A DNA stretch of 64,000 nt, from NCBI RefSeq assembly GCF_028683095.1, contig NZ_JAJUBC010000011.1:104871-168870 (forward strand), written 5' to 3'. Numbering within the stretch: the stretch's first letter is position 1; the number at the start of each line of letters is the position of its first letter. Position numbers and translations under genes: made by a program. This DNA comes from Enterovibrio gelatinilyticus. Lineage in GTDB: Bacteria > Pseudomonadota > Gammaproteobacteria > Enterobacterales > Vibrionaceae. The notes under the pieces are model-generated. The model was not told the DNA's origin and searched no databases. It saw nothing but the letters and a program-made list of their open reading frames with translations. Positions 26,473 through 35,129 of the stretch are shown here, piece after piece.

Positions 26473-28155
26473 ATGTTGTTTTCAACTGTTAAGCCGGCGT
26501 TAGGGTCGGTAGCTGTAGTCAGCTTTGCGATCAACTTGCTAATGCTGACAGGCCCCATATTCATGTTGCAAATCTATGACCGAGTACTCGCTAGTGGCTC
26601 GATTCCAACATTGTTGGTGATCTGCGGGTTTGCCGTCATCCTTTATAGTTTTTTCGGCATCTTTGATGCACTTCGGGGTAGGATCCTTAGTCGAATTGGG
26701 CAGAAGATTGACATTCATTACTCGGGTACTTGTTTTGACCTGTCATGCCGTTTACCCACCATGTTAGGAGCCAAAGGCAGTGTGTTCCGCCCGGTTCAGG
26801 ATCTCGAGCAAATTCGCCAATTTGTGGCAAGCCCAGGCCCGGCGATGTTTTTCGACATGCCCTGGCTACCTTTCTACCTTGCATTAGTTTACCTTTTTCA
26901 TCCCCTTTTAGGCATAGTGGGCATTGTGGGTGCGCTGGTACTTATTGCTTTTCTTGCACTGAATGAATGGTTGTCAAAAACACCCTCAGAAGAAGCCTCG
27001 AAGGAAAGCAGTTACCGCCAGAAACTTGCTGAGGAAGGGCGAACTCATTCAGAAGCGATTTGCGCCATGGGGATGCAAAGTGCTCTGGTACGTCGTTGGA
27101 ATGAAAGAAACCGCTCGTTTCTGCCGCGCCAGCGCCATGCAACCGATGTTTCCGGCGTGTTTGGTTCTGCCACCAAAACCATCCGCTTTATGCTGCAGTC
27201 TGCTGTGCTGGCGATGGGGGCATGGTTAACCATTAAACAGGAAATTTCACCGGGTGTGATGATTGCGGCATCCATTCTGGTGGGGCGTGCTTTAGCTCCC
27301 GTTGAGCAGGCAGTTTCCCAATGGAGGGGATTTCAGGGAGCGCGATCTGCGTACAACCGACTTTCCAAGCTGTTGGAACTCGCCAAAACCAAACCTGAAG
27401 TGATGGACATTCCATTACCAAAAGACAACCTTTGCATCAATTCGTTGGCCTGCGCTCCGGCAGGCATAAGTAAGCCCGTGCTTCACGGGATTTCATTCCA
27501 ACTCAATGCGGGTAATGCCGTTGCGATTATCGGCCCTTCCGGCGTAGGAAAATCTACGCTGGCCCGCACGGTTTCCGGTTTGGCCCCTCCTTTGATGGGT
27601 GATGTGCGTTTTGACAGCGCAGAACTGGAACGTTGGAGCGATGAGCAGCTTGGCGACATCATTGGATATCTTCCTCAGGAAGTGCAGTTGTTTGATGGCA
27701 CCATCGCTGAAAATATCGCCCGTTTTGTCGCCGATGTTGATGCAGACAGCGTCATTGAAGCGGCAAAGATGGCGTCAATCCATGAACTTATCCTTCAATT
27801 CCCCGATGGTTACGACACCTTGATTGGTGCCGAGAGCATGTCACTATCTGGCGGCATGAAACAACGTATTGCACTGGCACGAGCCATGTATGGCACCCCG
27901 TTCCTTGTTGTGCTGGATGAACCCAATTCAAACCTCGATGCCGATGGTGACAGTGCGCTGACGGCGGCTATCCATTCGCTGAAAAAGAGAGGCAGCATGG
28001 TCATCATTGTGGCGCACCGCCCGAGTGCTTTGACGGCGGTGGATTATGTACTGACGTTGGGAGAGGGCCGCATGAAGAGCTTCCTTCCAAAGGATAAAGC
28101 CCTGGGACAGTTAGTGAATTCGGTGCCAAAGCAGGAGAGCAATCGTGGTAGATAA
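26473..28155 (+). CDS. rtxB: Type I secretion ABC transporter, PrtD type
   Basis: Inner-membrane exporter ATPase of 560 residues. Its N-terminus goes straight into the membrane domain (FAINLLMLTGPIFMLQIYDRVL), with no C39-peptidase-like domain. Length and start therefore match PrtD/AprD exporters, not HlyB (707). The nucleotide-binding domain shows Walker A GPSGVGKST near 356, signature LSGGMKQRIALARAM near 460 and Walker B FLVVLDEPNSNLD. It begins 11 bp after rtxC and overlaps the adaptor gene by 11 bp, so the operon is tightly coupled. It should export the RTX toxin with the adaptor and a TolC-like channel encoded elsewhere. Confidence 0.9.
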   Translation: MLFSTVKPALGSVAVVSFAINLLMLTGPIFMLQIYDRVLASGSIPTLLVICGFAVILYSFFGIFDALRGRILSRIGQKIDIHYSGTCFDLSCRLPTMLGAKGSVFRPVQDLEQIRQFVASPGPAMFFDMPWLPFYLALVYLFHPLLGIVGIVGALVLIAFLALNEWLSKTPSEEASKESSYRQKLAEEGRTHSEAICAMGMQSALVRRWNERNRSFLPRQRHATDVSGVFGSATKTIRFMLQSAVLAMGAWLTIKQEISPGVMIAASILVGRALAPVEQAVSQWRGFQGARSAYNRLSKLLELAKTKPEVMDIPLPKDNLCINSLACAPAGISKPVLHGISFQLNAGNAVAIIGPSGVGKSTLARTVSGLAPPLMGDVRFDSAELERWSDEQLGDIIGYLPQEVQLFDGTIAENIARFVADVDADSVIEAAKMASIHELILQFPDGYDTLIGAESMSLSGGMKQRIALARAMYGTPFLVVLDEPNSNLDADGDSALTAAIHSLKKRGSMVIIVAHRPSALTAVDYVLTLGEGRMKSFLPKDKALGQLVNSVPKQESNRGR

Positions 28156-29476
28156 TGCATACATCGACAAGTCAGCTGAAAAAGATGTCGACAACAGTTT
28201 AAACAGCCACAAAAAAACGATGTGGGTGCTTGCATTGCTTCTCGCGTTGCTTATTGGCGGCTGGGCTGGGTTCCAGAACATTTCTGGTGCGGTTATTGGC
28301 TCCGGCGTCATCGTGGTGGAAAGCAATGCCAAGCAGGTTCAGCACCCCACTGGCGGCATTGTTAGTACCATTTATGTCGATAATGGTGATGAGGTGAAGG
28401 CGGGACAGCCCATCGTGCTTTTTGACAGCGAACTTATCGAAACTAAGTTGACTATCACCTATCAGCAACTCGTCGAACAGATCGCCAAGCTTGCTCGGCT
28501 TGAAACGGAAAGAGATGAGCGACTCACGATCAGTTTCCCGCTAATTGAAGGGAAAAACATCATTGAGCAAGAAGAAATTGACAATATATTCGCTAGCCAG
28601 CAGGCATTGTTTCGTAAGCGAAAAGCGTCACGGGTGTTACAAAAAGAAGGTATTGAACAACAAATAGCTAGTATGAACCTCCAAATCACCTCTCTCAAAT
28701 CCAAAGTGGTGGCAAAAAATCGTGAAGCCAACATCTTAAAGCAACAGATCAAGGACACGCGTAAGCTAAGAGACAAACAATTCGTTAGCAAAGAGATTAT
28801 GCACCGCTTTGAGCGCGAGCTATTGATTGTGCAGACAGAAATCGCCGAAGCGAAAAACCAGATTGCGATCGCTCGCCAAGAAATCAGCGGTAATCACTTA
28901 GCGTTAGCGCAGATCGATACCGAACATCGAACTGAAGTGCTCGCCACACTACAAGACACGCGCTATCGCATCGGTGACTTGAGGAATGAATATTTCTCTC
29001 TCGCTGATGACCTAAAACGCATTGTTATCAAAGCTCCCGTTACGGGCTACGTGCACAACCTTGTGGTTCATACTCGTGGTGGGGTGGTAACATCAGGGCA
29101 AGTGATCATGGAAATTATACCCAAAGAAGACAACCTGATCGTGGAAGCGCAGATAGCCCCCAAAGACATTGATCAGATCCACCCAGGACAGCTCAGTCGA
29201 GTGAGATTCCCCAGCTTTAATCAAAAAACGACGCCCGATCTGTATGCTGAACTTTCACTGATTTCGCCCGATTTAGTTCAACAAAGCCAAGAGATGGCGC
29301 CAGTTTACATGGCGAGGCTAAACATCGCAGCAAGTGAGCTAGATAAGCTCAACGGTAAAAGCCTTATCCCAGGGATGCCTGTGGAAGTGTTTTTTACTAC
29401 TGAAGAGCGCTCTGTCCTTTCATACTTGATGAAGCCAATCGTCGACCAAATACAGCACTCTATGAGAGAGAGATAA
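28145..29476 (+). CDS. rtxD: Type I secretion periplasmic adaptor, HlyD family
   Basis: 443-residue membrane fusion protein. One transmembrane helix (about 27-47, LALLLALLIGGWAGFQNISG) follows a short cytoplasmic tail. A lipoyl-type half (GGIVSTIYVDNGDEVKAGQ near 70-88), a long helical hairpin (about 100-285) and the returning half with KAPVTGYVHNLVVHTRGG near 298-315 complete the fold. The start is GTG with AGGAG upstream, inside the exporter gene. It bridges the exporter to an outer-membrane TolC-like protein that is not encoded in the islet. Confidence 0.9.
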   Translation: MVDNAYIDKSAEKDVDNSLNSHKKTMWVLALLLALLIGGWAGFQNISGAVIGSGVIVVESNAKQVQHPTGGIVSTIYVDNGDEVKAGQPIVLFDSELIETKLTITYQQLVEQIAKLARLETERDERLTISFPLIEGKNIIEQEEIDNIFASQQALFRKRKASRVLQKEGIEQQIASMNLQITSLKSKVVAKNREANILKQQIKDTRKLRDKQFVSKEIMHRFERELLIVQTEIAEAKNQIAIARQEISGNHLALAQIDTEHRTEVLATLQDTRYRIGDLRNEYFSLADDLKRIVIKAPVTGYVHNLVVHTRGGVVTSGQVIMEIIPKEDNLIVEAQIAPKDIDQIHPGQLSRVRFPSFNQKTTPDLYAELSLISPDLVQQSQEMAPVYMARLNIAASELDKLNGKSLIPGMPVEVFFTTEERSVLSYLMKPIVDQIQHSMRER

Positions 29477-29538
29477 ACCCAATAATATTCCCGTTTAATT
29501 CACATAGGTATTCCAACGTGTCCGATGTGAATTTCTTC

Positions 29539-29565
29539 GCCAGCAGTTTTCTGCTGGCTTTTTTG
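29539..29565 (+). terminator. Terminator of the RTX operon
   Basis: GCCAGCAG (29539-29546) pairs with CTGCTGGC (29551-29558) across TTTT and is followed by six T. It ends the toxin operon 62 bp after the adaptor gene. Confidence 0.92.
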
Positions 29566-29640
29566 ATCATAAGCTTCGCGTGGGATACAACGAGGTCAAA
29601 GGATCATTCAATTCGCTGGCCGCACAGGTCTCTAGCTCCA

Positions 29641-29666
29641 TCAATGCAGAGTGTGAATTTTAAAGT
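29641..29666. repeat. Right 26-bp direct repeat flanking the RTX islet
   Basis: Begins TCAATGCAGAGTGTGA and differs from the left copy (21919-21944) at one base. Here it lies in non-coding DNA between the RTX terminator and the tetR-type gene and looks like a detached copy of the rluA-like 3' end. Confidence 0.75.
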
Positions 29667-29717
29667 ACGCCAATCAAACTCACTATAATCGCCGCATGCT
29701 TCTTTTTAGCGTCACCA

Positions 29718-30284
29718 TTACTTTAGTAATTGCGGTGCTTTTGAAATACAGGCGGCTAGTAGTTCATCAATCGTCTCTTGGTCATTCAGCGCACGTGATA
29801 CCACGACCCCGCCAATCAATAACGCTGCCAATGACAAAGCGCTTTGCCGGTCGGTGATACTCCCATCAGTTTTGCTTTCCAATATATCGATCATCCCTTG
29901 AAACACACGGGTATAAGCATCCTTTGTCTCGCCATTCTGGTTTGGCGTATCGGTTGCAAATGCAGCAAGTGGACATGGCGAAAACTTTTGGTCGACATGC
30001 TCATGGCAGAGATAAGTACTCACTATTTTATCAACGCTCAAAGCACCTTCTGATTTTCTAAGGATCTCTGCCAACGGACTATGTTCCGTTGCTGCAGAAA
30101 CCGCTTCTTTGTAGAGTTCTTGCTTGGAGTCAAAATGCGCGTAAAACGCCCCATGTGTGAGTTTTGCATCTTTCATCACATCACCCAGTGAAACACGATT
30201 AAAACCCTTCTGTGCAAAAAGCTTCACTGCACTTTTTAAAATTTTCTGTTTCGTTTCCTGTTTTCTCGATTCAGGCCAAGGCAT
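29718..30284 (-). CDS. TetR-family transcriptional regulator
   Basis: 188-residue repressor. The N-terminal helix-turn-helix (about 12-58, ILKSAVKLFAQKGFNRVSLGDVMKDAKLTHGAFYAHF) is typical of the TetR family; the C-terminal helical domain contains two Cys-free ligand-pocket helices and one CPLAAF segment. GGAG precedes the ATG. It is divergent from a cupin gene 144 bp away, with a perfect 13-bp palindrome between them, so it probably controls itself and the cupin gene. Confidence 0.88.
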   Translation of the reverse strand: MPWPESRKQETKQKILKSAVKLFAQKGFNRVSLGDVMKDAKLTHGAFYAHFDSKQELYKEAVSAATEHSPLAEILRKSEGALSVDKIVSTYLCHEHVDQKFSPCPLAAFATDTPNQNGETKDAYTRVFQGMIDILESKTDGSITDRQSALSLAALLIGGVVVSRALNDQETIDELLAACISKAPQLLK

Positions 30285-30300
30285 GGTGACTCCAGAATAT

Positions 30301-30313
30301 TATGTTGAACATA
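30301..30313. promoter_or_regulatory. Putative TetR-type operator
   Basis: Perfect palindrome TATGTTGAACATA centred on one G, 16 bp upstream of the tetR-type start and in the tetR-cupin divergent gap. Confidence 0.5.
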
Positions 30314-30428
30314 TAGTCAATCATCTTAATCTCTTCCCTATTCAGAAAGAAAGCTCGGCATCGCTTCTTTCTGGACACTCCGCATTTTCAAATTGATTTA
30401 TCTCCAAACTACGTAAGGGATCAACACG

Positions 30429-30884
30429 ATGAAAAATCTCACTACACTATCAAAAGGTAACAACCACTGCGCAGTCTCACCCGGTCGCTTGGATGCCATA
30501 GGCCAATTCACATTCACCCATGAAGCGGTACCGTTCAAAATTGAAGGCAAGGTATTTGTGAGCGAAGCGCTTGGCATGTCTGGCGGCATTCTCTCACTCA
30601 ACAAGCTTGCCCCCCATGCTTCCATGCCTTTTCATCACACCCATATTGAACATGAAGAGATCTACATCTTCATCGACGGTAAGGGAGAAGTGATGATCGA
30701 CAATGATCGTTTTGAAGTAGAACCGGGATCGGTCGTGCGTGTTGCACCAGAAGGTGTGCGCTGTTGGAGAAATTTGGCTGATGAGCCGCTCTACTATGCC
30801 GTTCTGCAAGTTAAGAAGGGTGAAAAGGTTATTAAAACGACTATTGAAGATGGAAGAGGTGTAGATCGCCCTGTCGTATGGTAG
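30429..30884 (+). CDS. Cupin-domain protein
   Basis: 151-residue single-cupin protein. The metal-binding box is HHTHIEHEEIYIFIDGKG (about 69-86), followed by PGSVVRVAPEGVRCWRN as the second cupin motif. The beta-barrel spans about 45-130. Such small cupins act as isomerases, dioxygenases or sensors; the substrate is not readable. AAGGGA lies upstream of the start. It is likely controlled by the divergent TetR-type regulator. Confidence 0.8.
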   Translation: MKNLTTLSKGNNHCAVSPGRLDAIGQFTFTHEAVPFKIEGKVFVSEALGMSGGILSLNKLAPHASMPFHHTHIEHEEIYIFIDGKGEVMIDNDRFEVEPGSVVRVAPEGVRCWRNLADEPLYYAVLQVKKGEKVIKTTIEDGRGVDRPVVW

Positions 30885-31000
30885 CTACAAATAAACGCTT
30901 CTTGGATGGACGCAGTCAGGCGTTCATCCAAAGATGTGTGAGACAACCAGAGGAGCAGCAAAACAAAGTTGCGTTGAACTCCAACTCACACATCATCAAA

Positions 31001-31336
31001 TCACTCACCTAGCAAACCGCGCTGCTCTCTCGCATCTTCAATACCACCCGCATTAAACACGTTCTGATAGCCTTCAGCCTTGAGCGCTTTCATTGCTTTT
31101 CCTGAACGAACGCCACTAAGGCAATACAGGCGAATTTCTTGATTTTTATCCGGGTATAGCGCCGTCACTTCTTTCACGATATCTGAATGGGAGAACCTGA
31201 CGTCGCCGGGAATGTTATCGAAAAAATGCTCCGCCGCACTTCTCGTATCAATCCATACCGCCTCAGCATTTACAGCCGCACTCAGCACCATAGCCACGAG
31301 ACCGATAACAATACGTTTAGTATTAAACAACGTCAT
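31001..31336 (-). CDS. Exported single-domain rhodanese
   Basis: 111-residue PspE-like sulfurtransferase. A signal peptide (about 1-25, KRIVIGLVAMVLSAAVNA) sends it to the periplasm. The rhodanese domain has WIDTRSAAEHFFDNIPGD and the active-site loop YCLSGVRSG with Cys near 72. The ATG at 31336 is preferred over a GTG at 31345 because AGGA sits at a normal distance. It transfers sulfane sulfur to thiophilic acceptors; its physiological role is unclear. It is monocistronic. Confidence 0.85.
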   Translation of the reverse strand: MTLFNTKRIVIGLVAMVLSAAVNAEAVWIDTRSAAEHFFDNIPGDVRFSHSDIVKEVTALYPDKNQEIRLYCLSGVRSGKAMKALKAEGYQNVFNAGGIEDAREQRGLLGE

Positions 31337-31530
31337 GACACTCACTTCCTATCTACTCAAATATGCTTTGCTCTCACTCATTCTTACATTATCCGCTATC
31401 AATAGGCAGTTTGTTAAATGGATAGAGAGCGATGAATCACAGCGATGACACTCAGATGGCAGCCCATAATGACGAGTCAATACATGGGCGGACTGTGAGT
31501 AATTTCTTTGGTGCAGTGTAAGACATGCGC

Positions 31531-32421
31531 TCAACAAACTTCCATATGCCGTTGGAACCATTCTTGGAAAAAGGCGATAAATTTATGCGTCTTGACTGGC
31601 GTAAATGCGCGTTCAGGGTAAACGGCACTAATATCAATACTTGAAGGATAACAATGGGGAAGCAAAGTCACTAAGTCGGGATTAGCATTTTTAAAATACG
31701 CCGGTAAAAAAGCGATGCCCTGACCGGTTTCAACCATCTGCCGCACAAAGTAAGTGCTGTTCACCCGAACTTTCTTCGGGATCGTCACTTTATCGGTCCC
31801 TTGGTCGTGTTTGAAAGTGAAGACGGTATTTTTCACATAAGTGTGCCCTATAAACCTATGTGTGACGAGATCAGACGGTTGTAGAGGTTCGCCGTACTTT
31901 TCGATATAACTTTTTGAAGCCAATAAGTGCGTTACCATCTCTCCAATATTCTTTCGGATAAGAGAAGAATCGGGCATTGTCGTGCTTGCCCGAATACACA
32001 AATCAAACCCTTCCTCCACCAGATCGACGATGCGATCGTCAATCAGAATATCTAAATCAATGTCAGGATAAAGCGCCATAAACTCCGTGCAGCATGCCGC
32101 GGTATTCTTCTCACCCAAAATGCTTGAGAAACTGATCCTTAACCTGCCGGAAGGTGTTCCTTTCAATTCGGTTAGATTCGATTCCGCCACGGAAATATGT
32201 TCAAGAATTTGCTGACACTGCGTTAAATACACTTCCCCAGCTTGCGTCAAATTAATAGAACGCGTTGTGCGTTGTAGAAGGCGTACTCCCAGCTCGCCTT
32301 CTAAATAGGCCATTTGCTTGCTGATGTAAGAAGGCGACACACCAAATTCAGCCGCTGTACGGGAGAAATTCCCAGCTTCCGTAACGCGAACAAACGTTCG
32401 CATGGCATCGAGTTTATCCAC
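31531..32421 (-). CDS. LysR-family transcriptional regulator
   Basis: 296 residues. The N-terminal winged helix (1-60, FVRVTEAGNFSRTAAEFGVSPSYISKQM in pieces) is diagnostic of LysR proteins of the CrgA/DsdC-like group, with a periplasmic-binding-like effector domain from 90 to 290. The start is GTG with GGAAC 8 nt upstream. It is divergent from an oxidoreductase gene 125 bp away, the classical LysR arrangement, so that gene is the likely target. Confidence 0.88.
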   Translation of the reverse strand: MDKLDAMRTFVRVTEAGNFSRTAAEFGVSPSYISKQMAYLEGELGVRLLQRTTRSINLTQAGEVYLTQCQQILEHISVAESNLTELKGTPSGRLRISFSSILGEKNTAACCTEFMALYPDIDLDILIDDRIVDLVEEGFDLCIRASTTMPDSSLIRKNIGEMVTHLLASKSYIEKYGEPLQPSDLVTHRFIGHTYVKNTVFTFKHDQGTDKVTIPKKVRVNSTYFVRQMVETGQGIAFLPAYFKNANPDLVTLLPHCYPSSIDISAVYPERAFTPVKTHKFIAFFQEWFQRHMEVC

Positions 32422-32428
32422 TCATCTG

Positions 32429-32485
32429 TTCCATATTGGAATAATTGTTTCCATATTATCCCTATTTTTAATCTTTATTGGAATA
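32429..32485. promoter_or_regulatory. Putative LysR-type binding region
   Basis: Palindrome TTCCATATTGGAA (32429-32441) followed by further half sites TTTCCATATT near 32448 and TATTGGAA near 32476. Repeated TTCCA/TGGAA halves about 20-28 bp apart fit LysR recall and activation sites in the divergent gap. Confidence 0.5.
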
Positions 32486-32546
32486 AATATGATAGCGCTA
32501 TCAAAACGAAGACACCTAGAAACCGACACAATTGAAGGGTAACAAT

Positions 32547-33476
32547 ATGAAAGCACTGCGTATTACAGACTATGGTCAAATTTCAATGGAATCAGTCAAC
32601 CGCCCTGTTCCAGGAGAGGGTGAAGTGCTGGTTAAAGTCGCTGCGGCAAGCATTAACCCCGTCGACTGGAAAATCGCAAACGGTGATTTGGCGGTACTTG
32701 TTAACCAGCCACTGCCATTAACACTAGGATGGGACATGGCTGGCGAGGTGTTGAAGCTTGGAGCAAACGTCAATGCATTCAATGTTGGTGACCGCGTGTT
32801 TGCAATGCCTGTGATTGGCTACGACGGTGCCTTTACCGAATATTGCATTGTTAAAGAATGCCATCTGGCAAAAGCGCCAATCTCCGTCGATTTAGTCGCA
32901 GCCGCTGCGCTCCCATTGGTGAGCTTAACGAGTTGGCAGGCAATGTTTAACGCGGGTCAGCTTGAAGCAGGTCAACGTGTTCTGATTCATGCCGGAGCAG
33001 GTGGCGTCGGCCACATCGCTATTCAATTAGCTAAAGCCAAAGGCGCTGTCGTTATCACAACCACTTCGGAGGCAAATGCGGAATTCGTTGCCCAACTCGG
33101 CGCAGATGAAATCATAAACTATAACGAAGTGGATTTTGAAACCGCGCTAGCTAACGCGAAAGTGGACATGGTGTTTGATACTTTGGGCGGTGAAACGCAG
33201 TTTAGATCGCTGAACGTGCTAAAACGTGCCGGAAAGCTTGTATCGATCACTGGCTTAACACCTGAGACAGAGGCGAAAGCCAACATATTGGGCATATCCG
33301 CTGAGTTTGTCTTTGTTCAGGCCAATGGTGAGCAATTGCGCCAAGTTGCAGAATTGGTAGACACTGGTCAATTGACCGTGAATGTGGCACAAACCTTTAG
33401 CTTTGAAGATATCACCACCGCATTTGATATTAGCGCTCAAGGCCACGTTCGTGGCAAGCTGGTGATGAAGATCTAG
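32547..33476 (+). CDS. NADP-dependent zinc-free alcohol dehydrogenase/quinone oxidoreductase
   Basis: 309-residue medium-chain dehydrogenase of the QOR group. The GroES-like N-terminal domain (1-120) contains NPVDWKIANGD and GWDMAGEV; the Rossmann domain begins VLIHAGAGGVGHIAIQLAKAKG near 145-167. No structural zinc cysteine cluster is visible, which fits quinone/enone reductases. GAAGGG 8 nt upstream sets the start at 32547. It is likely regulated by the divergent LysR protein and may reduce quinones or reactive enals. Confidence 0.88.
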   Translation: MKALRITDYGQISMESVNRPVPGEGEVLVKVAAASINPVDWKIANGDLAVLVNQPLPLTLGWDMAGEVLKLGANVNAFNVGDRVFAMPVIGYDGAFTEYCIVKECHLAKAPISVDLVAAAALPLVSLTSWQAMFNAGQLEAGQRVLIHAGAGGVGHIAIQLAKAKGAVVITTTSEANAEFVAQLGADEIINYNEVDFETALANAKVDMVFDTLGGETQFRSLNVLKRAGKLVSITGLTPETEAKANILGISAEFVFVQANGEQLRQVAELVDTGQLTVNVAQTFSFEDITTAFDISAQGHVRGKLVMKI

Positions 33477-33494
33477 TCATCACATCGAACATTC

Positions 33495-33525
33495 TAGGGT
33501 GCTCAGTCGAGCGCCCTATTTTTAT
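33495..33525 (+). terminator. Terminator of the oxidoreductase gene
   Basis: TAGGGTGCTC pairs with GAGCGCCCTA (one U-G pair) across AGTC and is followed by a T-run, 19 bp after the stop codon. Confidence 0.88.
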
Positions 33526-33772
33526 ACCATTCCAATACACCTAACCAACCCGACATTCATTGCATATCGCTTTCGTAATTATGTGGCCTCGCAACAATTC
33601 AATTCGGCTTTTATCCGGTGATAAATACCGAACATCATACTGGAATGCTTCTTGTATTGATAAATTCATAGCCTTATTTCTTGGGTTATAACGAAGGGAA
33701 ATTTTCAATTTGCAAATAATCTGCTTTTTGAGAAACAAAATAGTACACGTTACATACCATAAGGGCATATCA

Positions 33773-34234
33773 ATGAATAATGGTTCTAAATTAATTTTAT
33801 CGTCAAGCTTACTTCTCATATCCACATATACCTACGCTGTACCCGATGCAGTATGTGGAAACGGAAAGCATGTTGGTCAGTATTCTAGGAAAAGACGCAA
33901 GCGATAAGTATCTACTATCTCAGTACATGGGAAGCGAAAATATTGCTTTCCTCTTAGACGGAGAACGGGTTGATACTCTCTTCACCGCTAGATTCTATGC
34001 GGCGACCACGCTAGCAAATCTACAAAGACTTCTGGACGAATCACAGCCTATGCCCCTCGCCCTCTCTATATATGGACCTATCGATAACCAACATTGCCAA
34101 CTGTTTATGACATCATAAAACTGGTGATCATTTTTGATAATAAGGATGAAGCAAAGAAGAACTTTAACAGCACCATTAATAAAGATGACTTGGTATTTAA
34201 GCTTATGATCCGCCAGTCTAAGATCCACCGTTAA
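33773..34234 (+). pseudogene. Frameshifted gene for a small exported protein
   Basis: A start with AAGGG 8 nt upstream opens a frame encoding a signal peptide (MNNGSKLILSSSLLLISTYTYA in pieces, cleavage before VPDA). Around 33840-33860 the sensible reading moves to the +1 frame (ETESMLVSILGKDASDKYLL ... YGPIDNQHC), and near 34100 it returns to the original frame (YDIIKLVIIFDNKDEAKKNF) and ends at TAA 34232-34234. Joined, this gives one protein of about 150 residues with continuous globular character. Two compensating shifts suggest a decayed gene or two small indels. The original family is not recognised. Sequencing error is an alternative. Confidence 0.5.
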
Positions 34235-34435
34235 ATCTATCTCTCTGACGTGCATAAGGTTTCAGCTGAAAAGCTAAAAACAAACCTAAAATTTAGTGTG
34301 ACTTATTACTTAATCAACTCTCACATTTCTCACACAGTCATGAATCACTGGAGGATAAGCTATTGGTTAGGCTATACAAGTCAATACGGTGGTTCCAAGA
34401 TAGATATACCCGTTGCTCGAATCTGACCCTTTCGG

Positions 34436-35125
34436 TCAATCCGCAAAATCGAGCGTTAAAAGCAACCGGCTTTGGCTTGGATCGTGTGCTGGAGACCTAT
34501 GCACAAGGCCAGCCTCTTCGTTTCCTTCCCAACTCTCGCCTTTGAGTAAAGCAACATCAAAACAGTGAAGCTGACGGATATCTTCCTTGCCATTGAATAA
34601 CCCTGATTCGTTGTCCGGCTTACCGCCGCTTCCCATGCCCAACTTAGATTGGTCTGCCAGATTGTGTGGTAACCATTCTGTCGCGACGTTTTGATACGTG
34701 GTGACCAAGCGACAAGGGACTTTATCGGTGTGAAAACGGGGACACATAGCTTTATCAATCACCGTTAACCGCAAGCCTGCACGTTTGAGATCAAACAAGC
34801 AGCAGAACATGTTCACCAGTAACTCAATGTCGTTGATCAGCATTTGATGCAACAGCGGATCGAGGGATTCCTCTAAGCTTTCACGTACATTGTCTGGCGT
34901 GACATTCATTGACGCTCGGTAATGGGGTTTCTCAATGATCAACGCGCTGACGGCATTTTGAACGGCCTCAGGAAGCTCTCGCTCCCAAACCGCAATGTTG
35001 GTGTCGTCACGGTAGATATCACCTAACACAGTAGGACACGTTCCGATGGCTTCTCTGCGTGTCAGTATTTCTGTCGAGCGATGCGCCATTGGGGTTATTT
35101 GTGAAGATGAAAGATCAGAATACAT
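34436..35125 (-). CDS. DUF1826 family protein, zinc-operon partner
   Basis: 229 residues. The sequence around CPRFHTDKVPCRLVTTYQNVATEWL in pieces (about 128-152) and LHCFDVALLKGESWEGN near 185-200 fits the DUF1826 family, with conserved His and Cys suited to metal binding. Proteins of this family are repeatedly found next to COG0523 zinc GTPases under Zur control. Here it begins 4 bp after the GTPase stop, so it is co-transcribed. A role in zinc-poor conditions is likely; the biochemical activity is unknown. Confidence 0.75.
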   Translation of the reverse strand: MYSDLSSSQITPMAHRSTEILTRREAIGTCPTVLGDIYRDDTNIAVWERELPEAVQNAVSALIIEKPHYRASMNVTPDNVRESLEESLDPLLHQMLINDIELLVNMFCCLFDLKRAGLRLTVIDKAMCPRFHTDKVPCRLVTTYQNVATEWLPHNLADQSKLGMGSGGKPDNESGLFNGKEDIRQLHCFDVALLKGESWEGNEEAGLVHRSPAHDPSQSRLLLTLDFAD

Positions 35126-35129
35126 GTGG

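Noticed and set aside
21945..29640. RTX islet as a prophage or transposon
   Set aside because: No integrase, transposase, terminal inverted repeats or phage genes; only direct repeats at the ends.
33541..33825. 94-codon minus-strand frame, and a 42-codon part of it from 33669
   Set aside because: Overlaps the start of the frameshifted exported gene and lacks a well-placed ribosome site; could be a fragment but not supported.
34363..34545. 60-codon plus-strand frame
   Set aside because: Runs into the DUF1826 gene on the other strand and has no family features.
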